DNA of 54,502 nucleotides from UPXZ01 sp049840795 (GCA_049840795.1 JASGJK010000013.1:1-54502); one strand, 5' to 3'. Positions 30,079 to 38,660 are shown, counted from the first letter of the stretch. Numbers and translations: made by a program. Notes: generated by a model not told the origin, from the sequence alone.

Positions 30079-30501
30079 TCAGAAACCAAACCAGCCTTTC
30101 TTTTTAGGCTTGGGTATTTCGTTTATAAGCTCTCCCGAAAGAGGCTCTAACGGATTACCGGACGAAATCATTCGATATATCACTCCCCAATCAGGTAAGC
30201 CTCCTAAATTGCGGTCATCTATAAAAATATCGGCATTCAGTTTGCGAGTCTGTGATGGAATAGCGTCTGTTTCTTCAGCAGGATAATTGCTATTCACAGC
30301 ATAAAATTCAAGTCCACGACTACGACAATACTCTACCGCTTCTGCCAACAATTCTCCTTCGCGTACGCTCCAAAGTATTAGTTGATGGTATCCTTCCGAT
30401 TGTAGTTTTTTCAACGTATCAATAGCAAACGGTATCTCTTTCCCTATTCGGGGATACTCGTGAGTTACAATGGTACCATCAAAATCCACAGCTATAATCA
30501 T
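30079..30501 (-). CDS. HAD-like hydrolase
   Basis: The protein has about 140 residues and opens MIIAVDFDGTIVTHEYP, with the nucleophile motif DFDGT (Asp6 and Asp8). LILWSVREG is the second motif and ADIFIDDRNLGG gives the acidic third motif. It lacks a large cap domain, so it is a small HAD-superfamily phosphatase of the type found in Bacteroidetes. The substrate is unknown. I choose the ATG at 30501 because the upstream in-frame extension overlaps the preceding gene and is not conserved-looking. It lies 46 bp after the membrane protein gene. Confidence 0.8.
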   Translation of the reverse strand: MIIAVDFDGTIVTHEYPRIGKEIPFAIDTLKKLQSEGYHQLILWSVREGELLAEAVEYCRSRGLEFYAVNSNYPAEETDAIPSQTRKLNADIFIDDRNLGGLPDWGVIYRMISSGNPLEPLSGELINEIPKPKKKGWFGF

Positions 30502-30547
30502 ATTTCTTTTAATTAATTTATGGGTAAATTTCAAAATATCATAACAA

Positions 30548-31003
30548 TCAATTCTCTTCTTCTTCGTCCAAGCCAAGTTCTTTTATCATTTTACCAACTG
30601 TTGGCTTGCAGAAGAAAAGCGCTACTGCCGCTATCGCCGCAATGTATATCATATTTGTAGAGCGCATTAAATAAGTCATTATCACTCCCAGAATCAATCC
30701 GGCGCCTATTACCCAAAGACGAATAACTGATGCTTGTTTATATAAACGAAATTTATCGAATTTATCGGTAAGTTGCTGCCATTTTTTTGTATTCTTGTAA
30801 AACCACCAAAAAGCCAACGGAATAGAAACAAGCATATAAATCACCAATAAGGAAGATATGGTAATTCCTAAGGGGCTTTTTTCGTCCACATATTGTATGT
30901 TCACATTTAAGTATGTAAACATAAATACCACCACAGCCGACAAAATGGTAATCATATAAACGGTATAATACACGCCGTTGATTCCTCTTAATGTTTTTTC
31001 CAT
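30548..31003 (-). CDS. Hypothetical membrane protein
   Basis: The protein has 151 residues and four hydrophobic segments (around 14-31, 47-67, 94-112, and 117-132), with an acidic tail LGLDEEEEN. I do not recognise a named family. It is co-directional with recR upstream and the HAD gene downstream, so these three probably share a transcript. Confidence 0.7.
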   Translation of the reverse strand: MEKTLRGINGVYYTVYMITILSAVVVFMFTYLNVNIQYVDEKSPLGITISSLLVIYMLVSIPLAFWWFYKNTKKWQQLTDKFDKFRLYKQASVIRLWVIGAGLILGVIMTYLMRSTNMIYIAAIAAVALFFCKPTVGKMIKELGLDEEEEN

Positions 31004-31136
31004 AACATATAAAATTTTCTTTGTTTGACGTTACGTTTGTTCTATTTAATAGTTGCATCTCAATTTCCGCCACATCATCCTTACATCGGAGACTGTAAAA
31101 AGAGCGAAATACACGAATTACTATTTCAGAATTGAG

Positions 31137-31760
31137 TTATTTAAATGAATTGGTAAACTCTATCCTATTTAATATTGAGCGACCAAGTGTGATTTCATCG
31201 GCATATTCCAGCTCGTCGCCTATGGCTATTCCACGTGCGATGGTGGTTATTTTCACATCCAATGTCGAGAGCTTCCGGAAAATATAAAAATTGGTGGTAT
31301 CTCCTTCCATCGTTGTGCTCAACGCCAGAATTACCTCTTTCACTCCCTCCTCTGCTACTCTTTTCACCAAACTTTCAATTTCCAAATCGTTCGGACCAAC
31401 ACCGTCCATCGGCGAGATTATGCCTCCCAATACGTGATATAATCCTCTGTATTGCTGCGTATTCTCTATCGATATTACATCCTTTATGTTTTCGACGACA
31501 CAAACCGTTGCCGTATCACGCGAAGGATTGGAGCAAATCTGACACACTTCCGTATCCGAGATATTGTGACATACTTTACAATATACAATCTCTTTTCGCA
31601 GTTGAATAAAAGCATTTCCAAACACCTCAACATCATTCTCTGACTGTTTCAACAAGTGCAACACTAATCGTAACGCCGTTTTACGTCCTATTCCGGGAAG
31701 TTTTGCAAACTCATTAACAGCGTTTTCGAGCAGTGAAGATGAAAATTGTTGTTGGCTCAT
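31137..31760 (-). CDS. recR: Recombination mediator RecR
   Basis: RecR works with RecO and RecF to load RecA at gaps. The 207-residue protein has the helix-hairpin-helix LPGIGRKTALRLVLHLL (near residues 19-35), the four-cysteine zinc finger CKVCHNISDTEVCQIC, and a Toprim domain (VCVVENIKDVISIENT and later ALSTTMEGDTTNFYI). Length is normal and the frame is intact. Confidence 0.95.
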   Translation of the reverse strand: MSQQQFSSSLLENAVNEFAKLPGIGRKTALRLVLHLLKQSENDVEVFGNAFIQLRKEIVYCKVCHNISDTEVCQICSNPSRDTATVCVVENIKDVISIENTQQYRGLYHVLGGIISPMDGVGPNDLEIESLVKRVAEEGVKEVILALSTTMEGDTTNFYIFRKLSTLDVKITTIARGIAIGDELEYADEITLGRSILNRIEFTNSFK

Positions 31761-31782
31761 TCAGTATCTCAAAATTATAATG

Positions 31783-31790
31783 CAAATATA
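31783..31790 (-). promoter_or_regulatory. Candidate recR promoter -7 element
   Basis: The minus strand reads TATATTTG, matching TAnnTTTG, about 23 bp before the recR ATG. A second match, TAATTTTG at 31777-31770, is too near the start codon. Confidence 0.4.
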
Positions 31791-31866
31791 CAGAAAAAAG
31801 TTGATTCTAAGCGAGAATATCGGCAGGTGTACGCAGAGTTTGTGCGCATTGGTTAAATCTTTTTTT

Positions 31867-31874
31867 TACCTTTG
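31867..31874 (+). promoter_or_regulatory. Symporter promoter -7 element
   Basis: TACCTTTG fits TAnnTTTG. Transcription from it would start near 31881, which leaves no leader for a GTG start at 31883 and supports the ATG at 31898. Confidence 0.55.
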
Positions 31875-31897
31875 CAAAACTTGTGAAAATATCTTTT

Positions 31898-33346
31898 ATG
31901 CAAAGCTCGCTGGTACTTATCGTAATTGTCGTTTACTTTGGAGTTATATTATTTGTTTCTTATCTGACAGGCAGAAAAGGAGCCGACAACGATACTTTTT
32001 TCCTTGCCAACCGAAAGTCGCCGTGGTATTTAGTGGCTATCGGGATGATCGGGACATCAATTTCCGGAGTGTCATTTGTGTCGGTGCCAGGAATGGTACG
32101 CGATATGAACTTTGCTTATATGCAATTAGTGTTGGGGTTTTTCTTCGGTTATGTGATTATTTCGTATGTCTTGCTCCCACTTTACTATAAACGTAACCTC
32201 ACCACTATTTACACCTATCTGAACGAACGTTTCGGGCGGCAAAGTTATAAAACGGGAGCTTCCTTTTTCTTGCTTTCAAAGACGGTAGGCGCTTCGGCTA
32301 AACTGTATTTGGTGGCGCTCATTCTTCAGCAATTGGTGTTTGATCATTGGCACGTTCCGTTTTACGTAACGGTAAGCATCACCGTTTTTTTGATTTGGCT
32401 TTATACCAAAAACAGCGGGATAAAAGCCATTTTGTGGACAGATACCATACAAACTATAGTGTTGGTAATTGCCCTCGTAATGATTTTGTATCAGATAATT
32501 TCAAAGATTGAGTCTCCCCACATATTCACAGATTTATTTCAAAGTTCAAACACCAAGATATTTGTCTTCGATGATTGGCACAACAAGCAGTTTTTTTGGA
32601 AACAATTTCTGAGTGGTGTCTTTATTCCCATTGTGATGACAGGATTGGACCAAGGATTGATGCAAAAAAACCTGACTTGCCGTACACTAAAAGACGCGCA
32701 AAAAAATATGCTTTGGTACGGCGCTTCGTTTATTCCGCTCAACCTGCTTTTCCTTACGCTTGGGGCCCTATTAATGATGCTTGCCAAGCAGAACGGCATT
32801 GTACTTCCGTCACAATCAGATAGGATAGTCACTGTTTTCGCTTCGCAATATCTCGGAAATACGGTACTTATCTTATTTACCCTCGGAATGATTGCCGCCG
32901 CGTTTTCGAGCGCCGATGATGCGCTGACTTCCATCACCACTTCTTTTTCTATTGATATACTTGAGATAGACAAAAAACAAAAAGAAAAAGCCATTAAAAT
33001 AAGAAAACGAATTCATACGGCTGTGGCATTTGTCTTTATTTTGTTTGTATTAATATTTAAAGAAATCAATAACAAAAGCATTATTGACACCATTTACACC
33101 CTTGTAGGCTATACTTACGGACCATTATTGGGAATGTACGCGTACGGACTTTTCACTAAAAATAGTGTAAATGACAAATTTGTTCCGTATATTTGCATTG
33201 TTGCACCAGTGTTGTGCTATGTCTTTAACTATATTGCACGGCAATATTTTTACTACACATTCGGTTACGAATTATTGATGATTAACGGTGGGCTTACATT
33301 TTTGGGGTTGACTCTTTCTCAATCCAAAACACAAGCGCAACATTAG
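31898..33346 (+). CDS. Sodium:solute symporter family protein
   Basis: This member of the SSS family has about 482 residues and about 13 hydrophobic segments, and would move a solute with sodium across the inner membrane. The N-terminal FFLANRKSPWYLVAIGMIGTSISG and the region AAAFSSADDALTSITTSFSIDIL are hallmark regions of the family, with the Ser/Thr-rich sodium-site segment. The start at 31898 follows the promoter position. The substrate is not evident. A terminator follows at 33416. Confidence 0.9.
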   Translation: MQSSLVLIVIVVYFGVILFVSYLTGRKGADNDTFFLANRKSPWYLVAIGMIGTSISGVSFVSVPGMVRDMNFAYMQLVLGFFFGYVIISYVLLPLYYKRNLTTIYTYLNERFGRQSYKTGASFFLLSKTVGASAKLYLVALILQQLVFDHWHVPFYVTVSITVFLIWLYTKNSGIKAILWTDTIQTIVLVIALVMILYQIISKIESPHIFTDLFQSSNTKIFVFDDWHNKQFFWKQFLSGVFIPIVMTGLDQGLMQKNLTCRTLKDAQKNMLWYGASFIPLNLLFLTLGALLMMLAKQNGIVLPSQSDRIVTVFASQYLGNTVLILFTLGMIAAAFSSADDALTSITTSFSIDILEIDKKQKEKAIKIRKRIHTAVAFVFILFVLIFKEINNKSIIDTIYTLVGYTYGPLLGMYAYGLFTKNSVNDKFVPYICIVAPVLCYVFNYIARQYFYYTFGYELLMINGGLTFLGLTLSQSKTQAQH

Positions 33347-33415
33347 TAAAACCGCATACACACGTAAATATCAAATAATTTACACCGCGCAAGCGACATC
33401 TTTACCGGTGCTCTT

Positions 33416-33438
33416 AAAAAAGTTAGCATAACTTTTTT
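33416..33438. terminator. Terminator between symporter and engB
   Basis: AAAAAAGTTA, loop GCA, then TAACTTTTTT: ten perfect pairs with built-in A and T runs. It follows the symporter stop by 69 bp. Confidence 0.75.
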
Positions 33439-33475
33439 AGTATTTAATAACACACTCAATCTTATTTTTAAAATT

Positions 33476-34087
33476 ATGGATATCAAATCAGCTGAATTCG
33501 TTATCAGTAACACCGATTATAAGAAATGTCCGGAAGGCAGTTTGCCGGAATATGCGTTTATCGGTCGTTCCAATGTCGGTAAATCATCATTAATCAATAT
33601 GCTTTGCAACAGAAAAGGATTGGCGATGACCTCTTCTAAACCCGGAAAAACGCTGTTAATTAATCACTTTCTGATTGATCAGGAGTGGTATTTGGTAGAT
33701 TTGCCGGGTTACGGATTTGCCTCCACCGGAAAAAGTATGCGTGATAAGTTGAAAAATATCATCGAAAGTTATATTCTTAAGCGCGAACAACTCACTAATC
33801 TTTTTTTATTGATTGACAGTCGGCACGAGCCTCAGAAAATTGACTTGGAGTTTATGGAATGGCTTGGGATCAACGGCATACCTTTTTCCATCGTATTTAC
33901 CAAAATGGACAAACAATCGGCAACTCGCGGTAAAGAAAACATAGAGAATTATACAAATAAACTTCTCGAAACGTGGGAAGAATTACCCCCCGTTTTCCTT
34001 ACTTCCAGCGAAAAATTTCAAGGAAAAGATGAATTGTTAGATTACATCAATCTAATAAATAAAGATTTAGTTCGCAGTATAAACTGA
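33476..34087 (+). CDS. engB: Ribosome biogenesis GTPase EngB/YsxC
   Basis: This TRAFAC-class GTPase takes part in large ribosomal subunit assembly. In its 203 residues are the G1 loop GRSNVGKSSL, the G2 region TSSKPGKT, the G3 motif LVDLPGYGFA, and the G4 motif FTKMDK; these are all in family order. It has the compact single-domain length normal for EngB. The ATG at 33476 gives the expected DIKSAEFVISN start. The region after the gene is repeat-rich. Confidence 0.95.
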   Translation: MDIKSAEFVISNTDYKKCPEGSLPEYAFIGRSNVGKSSLINMLCNRKGLAMTSSKPGKTLLINHFLIDQEWYLVDLPGYGFASTGKSMRDKLKNIIESYILKREQLTNLFLLIDSRHEPQKIDLEFMEWLGINGIPFSIVFTKMDKQSATRGKENIENYTNKLLETWEELPPVFLTSSEKFQGKDELLDYINLINKDLVRSIN

Positions 34088-34172
34088 ATATCAAGTGAGT
34101 ATGCCGCGCGTGATTAGACACATATAATGAGGACGTCTTCACTTTTTAGTTTACAAAAAGAACATTCAATGG

Positions 34173-34472
34173 ATGCCTCACCTACGGCAGTTAAAATCAA
34201 TGAGGTATATCCTTTTAATGATTATAAGTCCCTATGTTAGATTAGTTAATATTTTCACCACTCTTGTACCTATTCTCAATCAGGTTCAAGAGCTGGCGGA
34301 AGGACTTCAAAAAAGTGTAACGGCGGCTGGGAGCGATAGCTTAGTGGCGGCGCTTGAGGTGTATGCCGCCATCAAACAACACAAGGACAAAGTATCCGGA
34401 TTGAGTGTGATGCACGACGAGATGCTTCCTTTCTTCAAAAAAACAAAAAGCAAAACACATGGAGAGTCGTAG
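34173..34472 (+). CDS. Small helical protein, probably N-terminally truncated
   Basis: The frame is 99 codons. The first 20 or so residues are encoded by a dispersed repeat (see 34178-34236), so the native N-terminus is probably lost and the real product or remnant begins around LVNIFTTLVPILNQ. The rest is amphipathic helix (QVQELAEGLQKSVTAAGSD, ALEVYAAIKQHKDKVSGL, ending EMLPFFKKTKSK). I do not recognise the family. After the TAG at 34470-34472, the same frame continues through the 21-bp repeat array, interrupted only by that TAG and a TGA at 34509, which suggests the array once encoded a heptapeptide-repeat tail. Confidence 0.5.
   Translation: MPHLRQLKSMRYILLMIISPYVRLVNIFTTLVPILNQVQELAEGLQKSVTAAGSDSLVAALEVYAAIKQHKDKVSGLSVMHDEMLPFFKKTKSKTHGES
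34178..34236 (+). repeat. Dispersed repeat, degenerate copy
   Basis: TCACCTACGGCAGTTAAAAT, then CAATGAGGT and a CCCTATG end, resembles 35304-35366 (CACACCTACGGCGCTCGAAA, then CAATGATGT and CCCCCTATGGGG). This copy forms the 5' end of the small helical protein frame. Confidence 0.55.
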
Positions 34473-34475
34473 AGA

Positions 34476-34718
34476 CACTCAAAAGTAACTCAACCACACT
34501 CCGGAGTGTGATTTCCTCACTCCGGAGTGACTTCTTGCCACTCTTTTTTGATTACAAGACACTTTGGAGTGACCGGCTGCCACTCCGGAGTGAGTCACAA
34601 GCACTCTTTTGTGGCTGCTCGCCACTCCCGAGTGGCTCAATGCCACTCCGAAGTGGCTTACCGTCACTTCGGAGTGAGAAAAACACTCTCGGGAGTGGCG
34701 CCAAGACACTAATTTTCC
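34476..34718. repeat. 21-bp-phased array of 12-bp palindromes (CACTCCGGAGTG)
   Basis: Units start at 34476, 34497, 34518, 34539, 34560, 34581, 34602, 34623, 34644, 34665, 34684 (a 14-base form, displaced by two) and 34707. The first nine intervals are exactly 21 bp. The consensus is the perfect palindrome CACTCCGGAGTG; three units match it fully, others vary (CACTTTGGAGTG, CACTCCCGAGTG, CACTCCGAAGTG, CACTTCGGAGTG, CACTCTTTTGTG), and the outermost units are degenerate. Nine-base spacers differ between units. Twenty-one bases equal two DNA turns, so the palindromes face one side of the helix, and also equal seven codons, giving HSGVTxx-type repeats. Confidence 0.9.
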
Positions 34719-34940
34719 ACAGCAGCCAAGCCAGGTTACATCATACAACTGTAACGTTTGTGTTTTTTTACATCAAAACATTAAATGATTATCTGCAAAG
34801 CAACATAGTATATTTCGTTACTACTCAGCCCTCCATAAGGTATTTGTAAGTGCAATTTTAATTTTAAAATGATAGTTTTTTAGTCTGAATGTAAATAAAC
34901 ACAGCTCGCAAGTACAAATTAACTCTCTGTAATGCTCCAG
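34719..34940. other. Intergenic, no gene seen
   Basis: AT-rich sequence between the palindrome array and the next repeat. No coherent reading frame or structure was recognised. Confidence 0.5.
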
Positions 34941-34967
34941 AACTCCCCCTTTAGGGGGTTGGGGGGC
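34941..34967 (+). repeat. GC-rich palindromic repeat, third copy
   Basis: AACTCCCCCTTTAGGGGG followed by TTGGGGGGC repeats the element at 1092-1119. It has six G residues in the last run where the copy at 1112-1118 has seven. Confidence 0.7.
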
Positions 34968-35138
34968 TGAGCAGTAACTATATTTCTTCAATTGCCAAGC
35001 CTTTTAAGGCGTGGATTACAAAATGAAGTCATCTTGACTTTTTAATTTGTATAAATAATGTATTTAACTTTCGCACGTGTAATCTACACAATTACAGGGA
35101 TTTACATTGGTGTGATAATTTTATTACTCTCACTACGT

Positions 35139-35176
35139 ACCCCCCTCTCCATCGGGAGAGGGGTTGGGGGTGAGGT
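35139..35176. repeat. GC-rich hairpin repeat of a second type
   Basis: ACCCCCCTCTCC-ATC-GGGAGAGGGG is followed by TTGGGGGTGAGG. Like the CCCCCTTTAGGGGG element, it is a palindrome followed by a TTGGGGG tail. It lies inside the hairpin-rich element. Confidence 0.6.
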
Positions 35177-35303
35177 CGAATATAAACAAAATCAAAAACC
35201 TTAATTCCTATAAGCATCTGATAATCAGACAGCATAAATTTTTAATGCTCATAAAATCAGATGCTTAACTACTTGCGAAAATTCAATAAATATTTAAAAG
35301 ATA

Positions 35304-35366
35304 TCACACCTACGGCGCTCGAAATCAATGATGTACGTTTTGTTATTAAGATTTCACCCCCTATGG
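35304..35366 (+). repeat. Dispersed repeat, better-preserved copy
   Basis: This copy corresponds to 34178-34236: CACACCTACGGCGCTCGAAA, then CAATGATGTACG and the CCCCCTATGGGG hairpin. Confidence 0.5.
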
Positions 35367-35610
35367 GGCTATAAAGTACCGTTAGGTACAACATCTTAAT
35401 AACAGAATGATAATCAGCTTACAAAAAAGTTCCGTAGGAACGACACAGAATAAAATATAAAAAGTCAAGATGACTTCAAAAGTAATTTGTGGGCTTTAGC
35501 CCAAATTTATCCTATAATGTATAGAAATAATTATTTTCTACTACTTCTATTTTGACTAAAGCCATTTTCATTCCGGATATTGGATCTACGCCTTAAAAGG
35601 CGTGGCAATT

Positions 35611-35889
35611 AATTTTCAGATCGTTTTACGGATAATCATTAAACATTAAAAAAAACCCTCCTCAAACGTATTACTTTCTTAAAAATTATTTCAAATAGAT
35701 TAATATACGTACTTTTATGTTATGTAACATAAAAATTATATAAATTAAATATTGTTTATTTGATTTTATTTGTGTTATTTTGCGCAAATGTTAATCTGTC
35801 TATAAAGCTTGATTCTATGCAGCTACAAGCAAGTTGTTATTTGCGTAGCTATAATCAAGCCATAAACTAATTTATGAAGAAAACCCACT
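35611..35889. other. Intergenic region before the RHS locus
   Basis: This stretch is strongly AT-rich and contains no gene. A TTTG and a TATTTTG near 35760-35782 look promoter-like but their spacing is wrong for the Bacteroidetes consensus. Confidence 0.45.
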
Positions 35890-36336
35890 ATGAAGAAAAC
35901 GCTATTACTCCTCCTGTTGTTATTCTCCGGAATAACGCTCTGTTTCTCACAAAGAGCTCAAGAATCTCTCCAAAAAGTAGTTTACCGTTACGATGATGCC
36001 GGCAACCGCATTAAGCGATCAATCGTCGTTGAGGAAATCACCATTCCCCGACAAGGCGTTGCCGTACCCGATAGCAACATACAGCAAGTAACAAATTATT
36101 CACTCAGAGTATATCCTAATCCCACACAAGGAGCATTAGGTGTTGAGATACAAGGGGTGGACGAAAAGGATAAAATTTGGCTGACCATCTTCAGCGCTAC
36201 CGGAGCAATGCTTTACAACAAGCAGGGTTATACCGGATTAAATACCATTGATATAACATCCTATACCGATGGAATATATATATTAAAAGTAAAAATCGGC
36301 AAAAAATTATCGGAATATAAAATTATAAAAAGGTAG
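35890..36336 (+). CDS. Small T9SS-sorted protein with a single YD-like motif
   Basis: The protein has 148 residues, a signal peptide (MKKTLLLLLLLFSGITLCFSQ), the segment VVYRYDDAGNRIKRSIV, which looks like one YD repeat, and a C-terminal type IX secretion sorting domain beginning LRVYPNPTQGALGVEI and ending DGIYILKVKIGKKLSEYKII. It should be exported through the outer membrane and anchored or released. It heads the RHS locus, and a second protein of the same design is encoded at 38798. Its role, possibly as an adaptor or shell component for the RHS protein, is inferred from location only. Confidence 0.8.
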   Translation: MKKTLLLLLLLFSGITLCFSQRAQESLQKVVYRYDDAGNRIKRSIVVEEITIPRQGVAVPDSNIQQVTNYSLRVYPNPTQGALGVEIQGVDEKDKIWLTIFSATGAMLYNKQGYTGLNTIDITSYTDGIYILKVKIGKKLSEYKIIKR

Positions 36337-36540
36337 GTTCAGCTAATTTTAACAGCAAAGTTCTACTCAGATGAATTTCTTGATAGCAAGGTAGAAAGAA
36401 ATTACTACCGTATCTCGACACAATATAACCCCTCTGTTAATAACCTAATCCCATTTACTCGGGGGAAAAGAGAGGGAAGAAATGTAATGTAATTGTAAAA
36501 AACAGTAAATACTTAAAATAATCGATAAAAAATAAAATCT

Positions 36541-36870
36541 ATGAAAAAAAATCATTTAATAACAGTTGTGATGTGTCTGGCATCATTATTATTTGTATCG
36601 TTGGCTCAAGAAAACCCGACAAACAATGTAACCCTATTGATTGAAAGTCTGAATAAAGATGTACAATTAACCGATAGCCAAAAGGTAGTTTTAACACAAA
36701 GATATTTATTGATGCATGATATTGTCAATTCCAATAGTTCTGATAGAAACACCAGAGTTGACGCTTATAAAGCTTTCACCCAATCTATAGACAGTCTTTT
36801 GACAGTTGAACAAAAAGAAAAATTAAAGAGTGCCGTACAAGAAAGAGCTACACAGGCGTTCCAAAAATAA
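36541..36870 (+). CDS. Small secreted helical protein
   Basis: A signal peptide (MKKNHLITVVMCLASLLFVSLAQ) is followed by about 85 helical residues. LTDSQKVVLTQRYLLMHD and, later, LTVEQKEKLKSAVQER resemble the LTxxQ-type motifs of Spy/CpxP-like periplasmic chaperones, but the match is loose. The gene is in the RHS locus, co-directional with its neighbours, 204 bp after the first T9SS-sorted gene. Confidence 0.65.
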   Translation: MKKNHLITVVMCLASLLFVSLAQENPTNNVTLLIESLNKDVQLTDSQKVVLTQRYLLMHDIVNSNSSDRNTRVDAYKAFTQSIDSLLTVEQKEKLKSAVQERATQAFQK

Positions 36871-36944
36871 AATCAAGAATAAGTATCATACCCTTTTGTT
36901 CTAAAAAAATCCAATAATCCATAACTGTATAAATTTCACATATT

Positions 36945-38660
36945 ATGAAAACGTCAATACCTAAATGTATATATTTCTTACTGACTTTATTGTATTTCAC
37001 CAATACGAGCGCCCAAAATTCACAACCGGTATATAGTCCGGATGGGAAAAGTGGCAGTTTAACGCTAAATTCTACTGATTGCAATTATCCTGGATGGGCT
37101 TATTCATGGGAAATAACAGTTCCTGTTAATGTTCCGATAAAAATCACCTACACCAATTATATTGACTGTTTATCAAACGTTTATGCCAATGAAAATGGTT
37201 CGACATATCTTTTTGTTCAAACTTATGATAAATATACTTCAAACAGTTTTGTTTCAAAATCGGGAATTATTTATGTTTATTGTGAAGATATGCTTTATGA
37301 ACCACTAAATAATGAACCTGTTTTCAATATTAGCTTTAGTGTAGATGATAGTTTTATAACGCAGGAAAATGCTTATGTCAAAGGGAATAGTATTATAAAT
37401 GGAAAATTAGGTATTGGAATATCAATGCCTAAAAAAACGTTAGATATTGCCGGAGATGTGGGCATAAGTGCAGTAAATAAACAACAAGCATTCTCTTTAT
37501 ACAGCAACAATTCGTCAGGATACACTTATGGATTGTATAATCAAACAACTTCCCGAACATCTTCATCTGTTACGTATGGTATGTATTCCTCCACTCAGGG
37601 AACTCATTCTTCGACCGGAAATGTCTATGGTCTTTATAATTATGCATATAGTGCCAATTCATCAACCGGGAATATCTATGGTGTTTATTCCTCTATTTCG
37701 GGAGGGAAAAATAAATGGTCGGGATATTTCACAGGAGGAGACGTGGAGGTAAATGCCGGAAGAATTATTACCCAACCCTCCGGTATTTCACGCGATATGG
37801 GATACAACGGGCAAATTATGATAACCAAACCAGCCGCAAGTGCCCAGTATATTAATCTTGTGCGTTCCGGTCAATATCCCTGGTCTATAGGTACCGTTTA
37901 CAATACCAGTAAATTTGCTATAGGAACGGGTACCGCAAGTGAATCTTCATTTACAAATCCGTTTTTTGTGATAGACCCCAATGGAGGCAATGTGGGAATT
38001 GGAACCACTATGCCCCAGGCAAAATTAGATGTAAACGGTAAAGTTTTCTTGAGGACTTTTGAGTCTATTGCCGGATGGTCACATAGCTATTTGAATTGGG
38101 AAGCACATAGTTTGGTTATGGGAACTCCCGTAGGAACTTACGCTCATAATTCTATAGACCTGAAACCGGGTGGTGTAAGTCAGGAACCGCTTTTTTCGCA
38201 AATACGTATGTACACTTCAACGAATGAAAACCAGCATACACTCAATATCCAGCTCAATTCTAATGGAACTTGCTTTTTTAATAATCCGGGCAACATAGGC
38301 ATCGGCACTACCAATCCTCAAAATAAATTGGATGTAAAAGGCACCATTCGCGCCACGGAAGTAAAAGTGGAAAGTGTGGATAAATTTGCCGATTTTGTGT
38401 TTGACAAGGATTACGCACTTCCCACGTTGAATGAAGTACACGCCTATATTCAAGACAAAGGTCATTTGCCGAATATCCCATCGGCTAAAGAGGTAAAAGA
38501 AAACGGTATGAGTTTAGTGGAAATGAACGTAAAACTACTTCAAAAAGTAGAAGAACTGACATTGTACGCCATAGAACAACAAAAACGGATCGATGAGCAA
38601 CAAGCACGAATAAATGAGCAACAGAAACAGATTGACGAATTAAAGTGTAAAGTAAAATAA
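36945..38660 (+). CDS. Fibre-like secreted protein with C-terminal coiled coil
   Basis: This 571-residue protein has a signal peptide and an N-terminal domain with CUB-like spacing (YSPDGKSGSLTLNSTDCNYP, about residues 29-120). A middle region is rich in Gly, Ser and Tyr repeats (TGNVYGLYNYAYS, TGNIYGVYSS). Two segments follow, GIGTTMPQAKLDVNGKV and GIGTTNPQNKLDVKGTI, that are typical of Bacteroidetes tail-fibre-like proteins. The C-terminus has ADFVFDKDYALPTLNEVH, HLPNIPSAKEVKENGMSL, and a final coiled coil of EQQ repeats. Such proteins commonly flank RHS genes in this phylum. A surface fibre or trimeric stalk is the likely form. Confidence 0.8.
   Translation: MKTSIPKCIYFLLTLLYFTNTSAQNSQPVYSPDGKSGSLTLNSTDCNYPGWAYSWEITVPVNVPIKITYTNYIDCLSNVYANENGSTYLFVQTYDKYTSNSFVSKSGIIYVYCEDMLYEPLNNEPVFNISFSVDDSFITQENAYVKGNSIINGKLGIGISMPKKTLDIAGDVGISAVNKQQAFSLYSNNSSGYTYGLYNQTTSRTSSSVTYGMYSSTQGTHSSTGNVYGLYNYAYSANSSTGNIYGVYSSISGGKNKWSGYFTGGDVEVNAGRIITQPSGISRDMGYNGQIMITKPAASAQYINLVRSGQYPWSIGTVYNTSKFAIGTGTASESSFTNPFFVIDPNGGNVGIGTTMPQAKLDVNGKVFLRTFESIAGWSHSYLNWEAHSLVMGTPVGTYAHNSIDLKPGGVSQEPLFSQIRMYTSTNENQHTLNIQLNSNGTCFFNNPGNIGIGTTNPQNKLDVKGTIRATEVKVESVDKFADFVFDKDYALPTLNEVHAYIQDKGHLPNIPSAKEVKENGMSLVEMNVKLLQKVEELTLYAIEQQKRIDEQQARINEQQKQIDELKCKVK

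Larger units (their letters stand above)
34990..35610. repeat. Hairpin-rich element with long inverted ends
   Basis: The left end (34990-35016) and right end (35584-35610) are inverted copies over 27 bp with two mismatches; each end contains the palindrome CCTTTTAAGG. A second inverted pair, 19 bp and perfect, lies inside: GAAGTCATCTTGACTTTTT (35025-35043) and its complement (35459-35477). The interior holds several small hairpins: CCCC-CTAT-GGGG at 35357-35368, GTACC-GTTA-GGTAC at 35376-35389, GTTCC-GTA-GGAAC at 35429-35441 and GGGC-TTTA-GCCC at 35491-35502. No coding frame is present. The layout looks like a decayed non-autonomous mobile element or several nested ones. Confidence 0.6.

Noticed and set aside
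34476..34718. Possible CRISPR array
   Set aside because: Repeats of 12 bp and spacers of 9 bp are far too short, repeats vary, and no cas genes are present.
34479..34748. An 89-codon minus-strand reading frame with SHSGVA repeats
   Set aside because: It is the complement of the palindrome array and stays open because of repeat composition. No start context or conserved flanking sequence supports it as a gene.
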